From: Planctomycetota bacterium
Lineage (GTDB): Bacteria > Planctomycetota > SBBH01 > JACQRN01
Assembly: GCA_016206515.1 (NCBI GenBank)
Contig: JACQRN010000338.1
Coordinates: forward strand, 1 to 6,924
DNA: 6,924 nt
Reading direction: 5' to 3'
The translations under genes and the position numbers were made by a program. The notes beneath the pieces are model-generated. The model ran no database searches. It was not told the origin of the DNA and saw nothing but the letters and a program-made list of their open reading frames with translations. This document shows, piece after piece, positions 5,075 to 6,924 of the stretch; position 1 is the first letter of the stretch; each line of letters starts with the position of its first letter.

Positions 5075-6721
5075 ATGGGACGTTCCACGACACCCCGGGG
5101 CATGGGGTTCGCCGTCTCCTCGGCGGCGTTCCTGGTCGTCTGCCTGGCGGCGATCGATCAGGCGGGCTGGCTCGGGGCGGCGCCGCCTCCTCCCGCCGCC
5201 GCGCCAGCGGGCGCACCCCCTTCCCCGATGGGCGACCCGGCCCGCGGGGCGGCCCTCTACGCGATGCACTGCGCCGGGTGCCACGGCGCCGAAGGGCGCG
5301 GGGACGGCGTCGCCGCCGAGTTCCTCATCCCGCGCCCGCGCGACTTCACCGCCAGCGAGTTCCGGATCGTCTCCGCCGCGGGGGGGCTGCCGACCTCGGA
5401 GGATCTCCTGCGCGTGATCACCGAGGGGATGCCTGGCTCGGCGATGCCCTCGTGGGGATTCCTGTCCGAGGAGGACCGTCTGGCGCTCGTGGCGTACGTC
5501 AAGACGCTCGTGCGGTACTTCGACGAGGACGCGGAGGAATGGGTCAACCTCTACGAGGAGCGGGGGGAGCCGATCGCTCCGGCGTTTGAGACCCCCGCCC
5601 CCTCGCCGGAACGCATCGCGCGCGGCCGGATGCTGTTTGTCCGCGCCGGCTGCACGGACTGCCATGGGGTCTCGGGGCGCGGGGACGGCCCGACCGCCGG
5701 GACGAACCTGGACGCCGCGGGAGCCCCGATCTTCCCCCGGGACCTGACCGAGGGGGTGTTCAAGGGGGGGGACCGTCCCGAGGACGTCTTCCGTCGGATC
5801 ACCTTCGGCGTGGGGCCGATGCCCGGAAACGAGACGTCCCTGCCGGTCGGCGAGCGCTGGGACCTGACGCACTACGTCCTGTCCCTGTCGAACCGGTCGG
5901 CGCAGGATCTCGCCGCGCAGCGCAACCGGCATCTGCGCGCGCCCCGCGCGGTCGGGCCGATCCCCGCCGATCCCTGCGACCCTTTCTGGGACGTGCAGGA
6001 GCCCACCTACCTCCCCCTCATGCCGCTCTGGTGGCGGCGGGGGGAGCGCGTCGGCGGAGTCCTGGTCCGCGCCGTCCACGACGGGACGGATCTCGCGCTC
6101 CACCTGCGGTGGGAGGACGCGACCGAGAACGCCGAGGCGGTCCGCCCCCAGGAGTTCCGCGACGGCGCGGCGGTCCAGTGGGCGCTGGAGGAGGGGGTTC
6201 CGTTCCTGGCGATGGGGGACGCCCGCGCGAAGGTGAACCTCTGGTTCTGGCGGTCCGACCGCCAGGGGGGGCCCGATCGCTACCCCGATGTGCAGGGGAC
6301 GTACCCGAACCGGGTGGTCGACGACTACCCCGGCCTGCGCGACTGGCACCCCGGTGAAGGGTTCGGCGCGCAGGACCGCCCCGCGCGCGAGCACGACCCG
6401 CGGTTCCTGACCGGGTGGGGGGCGCAGAATCCGGTCTCCGACCCGGAGGCGGCCTGCCCCGTCGAGTCCCTCGAGGCGCAAGGTCCCTCGACCGTCTCGA
6501 CACGCGCGCCCCGTGCGCAGGTGATCGGGGGGGCCGGGCGGTGGGAGAAGGGGGCCTGGAGCGTCCTCTTCCGCCGCCCCCTGCGCGCGGGGCGCGGCGA
6601 GGTGGACCTGTCGCCCGGGCGGCGAGTCCCCGTGGCGTTCGCGGCGTTCGACGGCGCGCGCGCCGACCGCGATGGGCAGAAGTCGATCACCGTCTGGCAC
6701 GACCTGGAGGTGGAACGGTGA
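5075..6721 (+). CDS. Diheme cytochrome c fused to ethylbenzene-dehydrogenase-gamma-like heme b domain
   Basis: Protein of 548 aa. A signal peptide (hydrophobic 11-27, Ala/Pro-rich region to about 50) sends it to the periplasm. Cytochrome c domain 1 has C66-A-G-C69-H70 with M124 (GSAMPSWG) as likely sixth ligand. Domain 2 has C193-T-D-C196-H197 with M249 (GPMPGNE). Residues about 300-548 form a beta-rich domain of the EB_dh type, the heme b gamma subunit of type II molybdoenzymes such as ethylbenzene dehydrogenase and DMS dehydrogenase. In that family heme b is held by Met and Lys. M380 (FLAMGDARAKVNLWFW) and K536 (DGQKSITVW) sit in the expected contexts. C301 and C461 might form a disulfide. 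The stop overlaps by 4 bp the start of the molybdoenzyme gene, strong support for one complex. The likely role is an electron path of heme b plus two hemes c between the molybdoenzyme and soluble cytochromes or a terminal oxidase. Gamma subunits are often separate and encoded after the alpha and beta genes; here the gene comes first and is fused. Confidence 0.88.
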   Translation: MGRSTTPRGMGFAVSSAAFLVVCLAAIDQAGWLGAAPPPPAAAPAGAPPSPMGDPARGAALYAMHCAGCHGAEGRGDGVAAEFLIPRPRDFTASEFRIVSAAGGLPTSEDLLRVITEGMPGSAMPSWGFLSEEDRLALVAYVKTLVRYFDEDAEEWVNLYEERGEPIAPAFETPAPSPERIARGRMLFVRAGCTDCHGVSGRGDGPTAGTNLDAAGAPIFPRDLTEGVFKGGDRPEDVFRRITFGVGPMPGNETSLPVGERWDLTHYVLSLSNRSAQDLAAQRNRHLRAPRAVGPIPADPCDPFWDVQEPTYLPLMPLWWRRGERVGGVLVRAVHDGTDLALHLRWEDATENAEAVRPQEFRDGAAVQWALEEGVPFLAMGDARAKVNLWFWRSDRQGGPDRYPDVQGTYPNRVVDDYPGLRDWHPGEGFGAQDRPAREHDPRFLTGWGAQNPVSDPEAACPVESLEAQGPSTVSTRAPRAQVIGGAGRWEKGAWSVLFRRPLRAGRGEVDLSPGRRVPVAFAAFDGARADRDGQKSITVWHDLEVER

Positions 6722-6924
6722 GCGAACCAATCGAGAAGCCGACGATTCTGAACCGCCCGATCTCCCGCCGGGATTTCCTGAAAACCGCCGGGGTCGGGGC
6801 GGGTGCGATGGCGCTCGCTTCCTTTCCCCTGTCCCTGACGCGCCTGATGGCGGCCGACGGGATCGACAACCCGCTCGAGCACTACCCCGACCGCGACTGG
6901 GAGGAGATCTACCGCGACCAGTAC
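6718..6924 (+). CDS. Type II DMSO-reductase-family molybdoenzyme catalytic subunit, N-terminus only
   Basis: Only 69 residues lie in the window and the frame is open at the right edge. The GTG start has GGAGG (6706-6710) 7 nt upstream and overlaps the previous stop. A twin-arginine signal is clear: SRRDFLK at 16-22, then a hydrophobic stretch (about 23-40). The folded, cofactor-loaded enzyme would therefore be exported. The segment from N51 (NPLEHYPDRDWEEIYRDQY) resembles the mature N-terminus of the NarG/NxrA/EbdA/DdhA/SerA group, which carries Mo-bis-MGD and one Fe-S cluster and works with an Fe-S beta subunit and a heme b gamma subunit. The gene directly upstream supplies such a gamma subunit. 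The substrate cannot be decided from this fragment: nitrate, nitrite, selenate, (per)chlorate, dimethyl sulfide and hydrocarbons are all used in the group. The cofactor-binding residues lie beyond the window. Confidence 0.85.
   Translation, partial: MSEPIEKPTILNRPISRRDFLKTAGVGAGAMALASFPLSLTRLMAADGIDNPLEHYPDRDWEEIYRDQY

Noticed and set aside
4481..6730. 749-codon minus-strand open frame opposite the heme fusion gene.
   Set aside because: Same composition effect; no recognisable motif, while the plus strand has two CxxCH sites, a signal peptide and an EB_dh domain.

Overview
The window is very GC-rich, with dense genes all on the plus strand. It looks like a bacterial chromosome segment built around anaerobic or microaerobic respiration. 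GTG starts and short stop/start overlaps are common. The lineage cannot be fixed from the sequence. High-GC groups rich in c-type cytochromes and type II molybdoenzymes (for example NC10/Rokubacteria, Nitrospirota, Acidobacteriota or Myxococcota relatives) would fit, but this is inference only.

Left block (147-3845). Four genes overlap by a few bases and read as one operon: (1) a 12-helix heme-copper oxidase/nitric oxide reductase-like catalytic subunit; (2) a secreted diheme cytochrome c; (3) a 168-residue four-helix membrane protein that resembles the N-terminal quarter to third of protein 1; (4) a cysteine-rich PP-loop ATPase of the tRNA-thiolation type. After a 37-bp gap comes a CDF-family metal cation exporter (3883-4809) with its own ribosome-binding site.

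Gap (4810-5074). These 265 bp contain no convincing gene but hold two strong hairpins. Neither is followed by a T run. This is the most likely place for a transcription boundary and a promoter for the right block, although I see no confident promoter match.

Right block (5075-6924, running off the end). A secreted protein fuses two cytochrome c domains to an ethylbenzene-dehydrogenase-gamma-like heme b domain. It overlaps by 4 bp the start of a Tat-exported molybdenum enzyme of the type II DMSO-reductase group (NarG/NxrA, EbdA, DdhA, SerA relatives), of which only the first 69 residues are present.

How the genes may work together (inference): the molybdoenzyme would act outside the cytoplasmic membrane and exchange electrons through the heme b and two hemes c of its fused partner. 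The left block would be a second cytochrome-c-linked terminal reductase. Nitrogen oxides are the simplest shared theme (nitrate/nitrite at the Mo enzyme, nitric oxide at the oxidase-like subunit). The most interesting point is that the oxidase-like subunit appears to lack two ligands that are nearly universal in its superfamily. It has Met where the second His of the HxH pair should be, and Tyr where the first non-heme-metal His should be. Its true reaction is therefore open.
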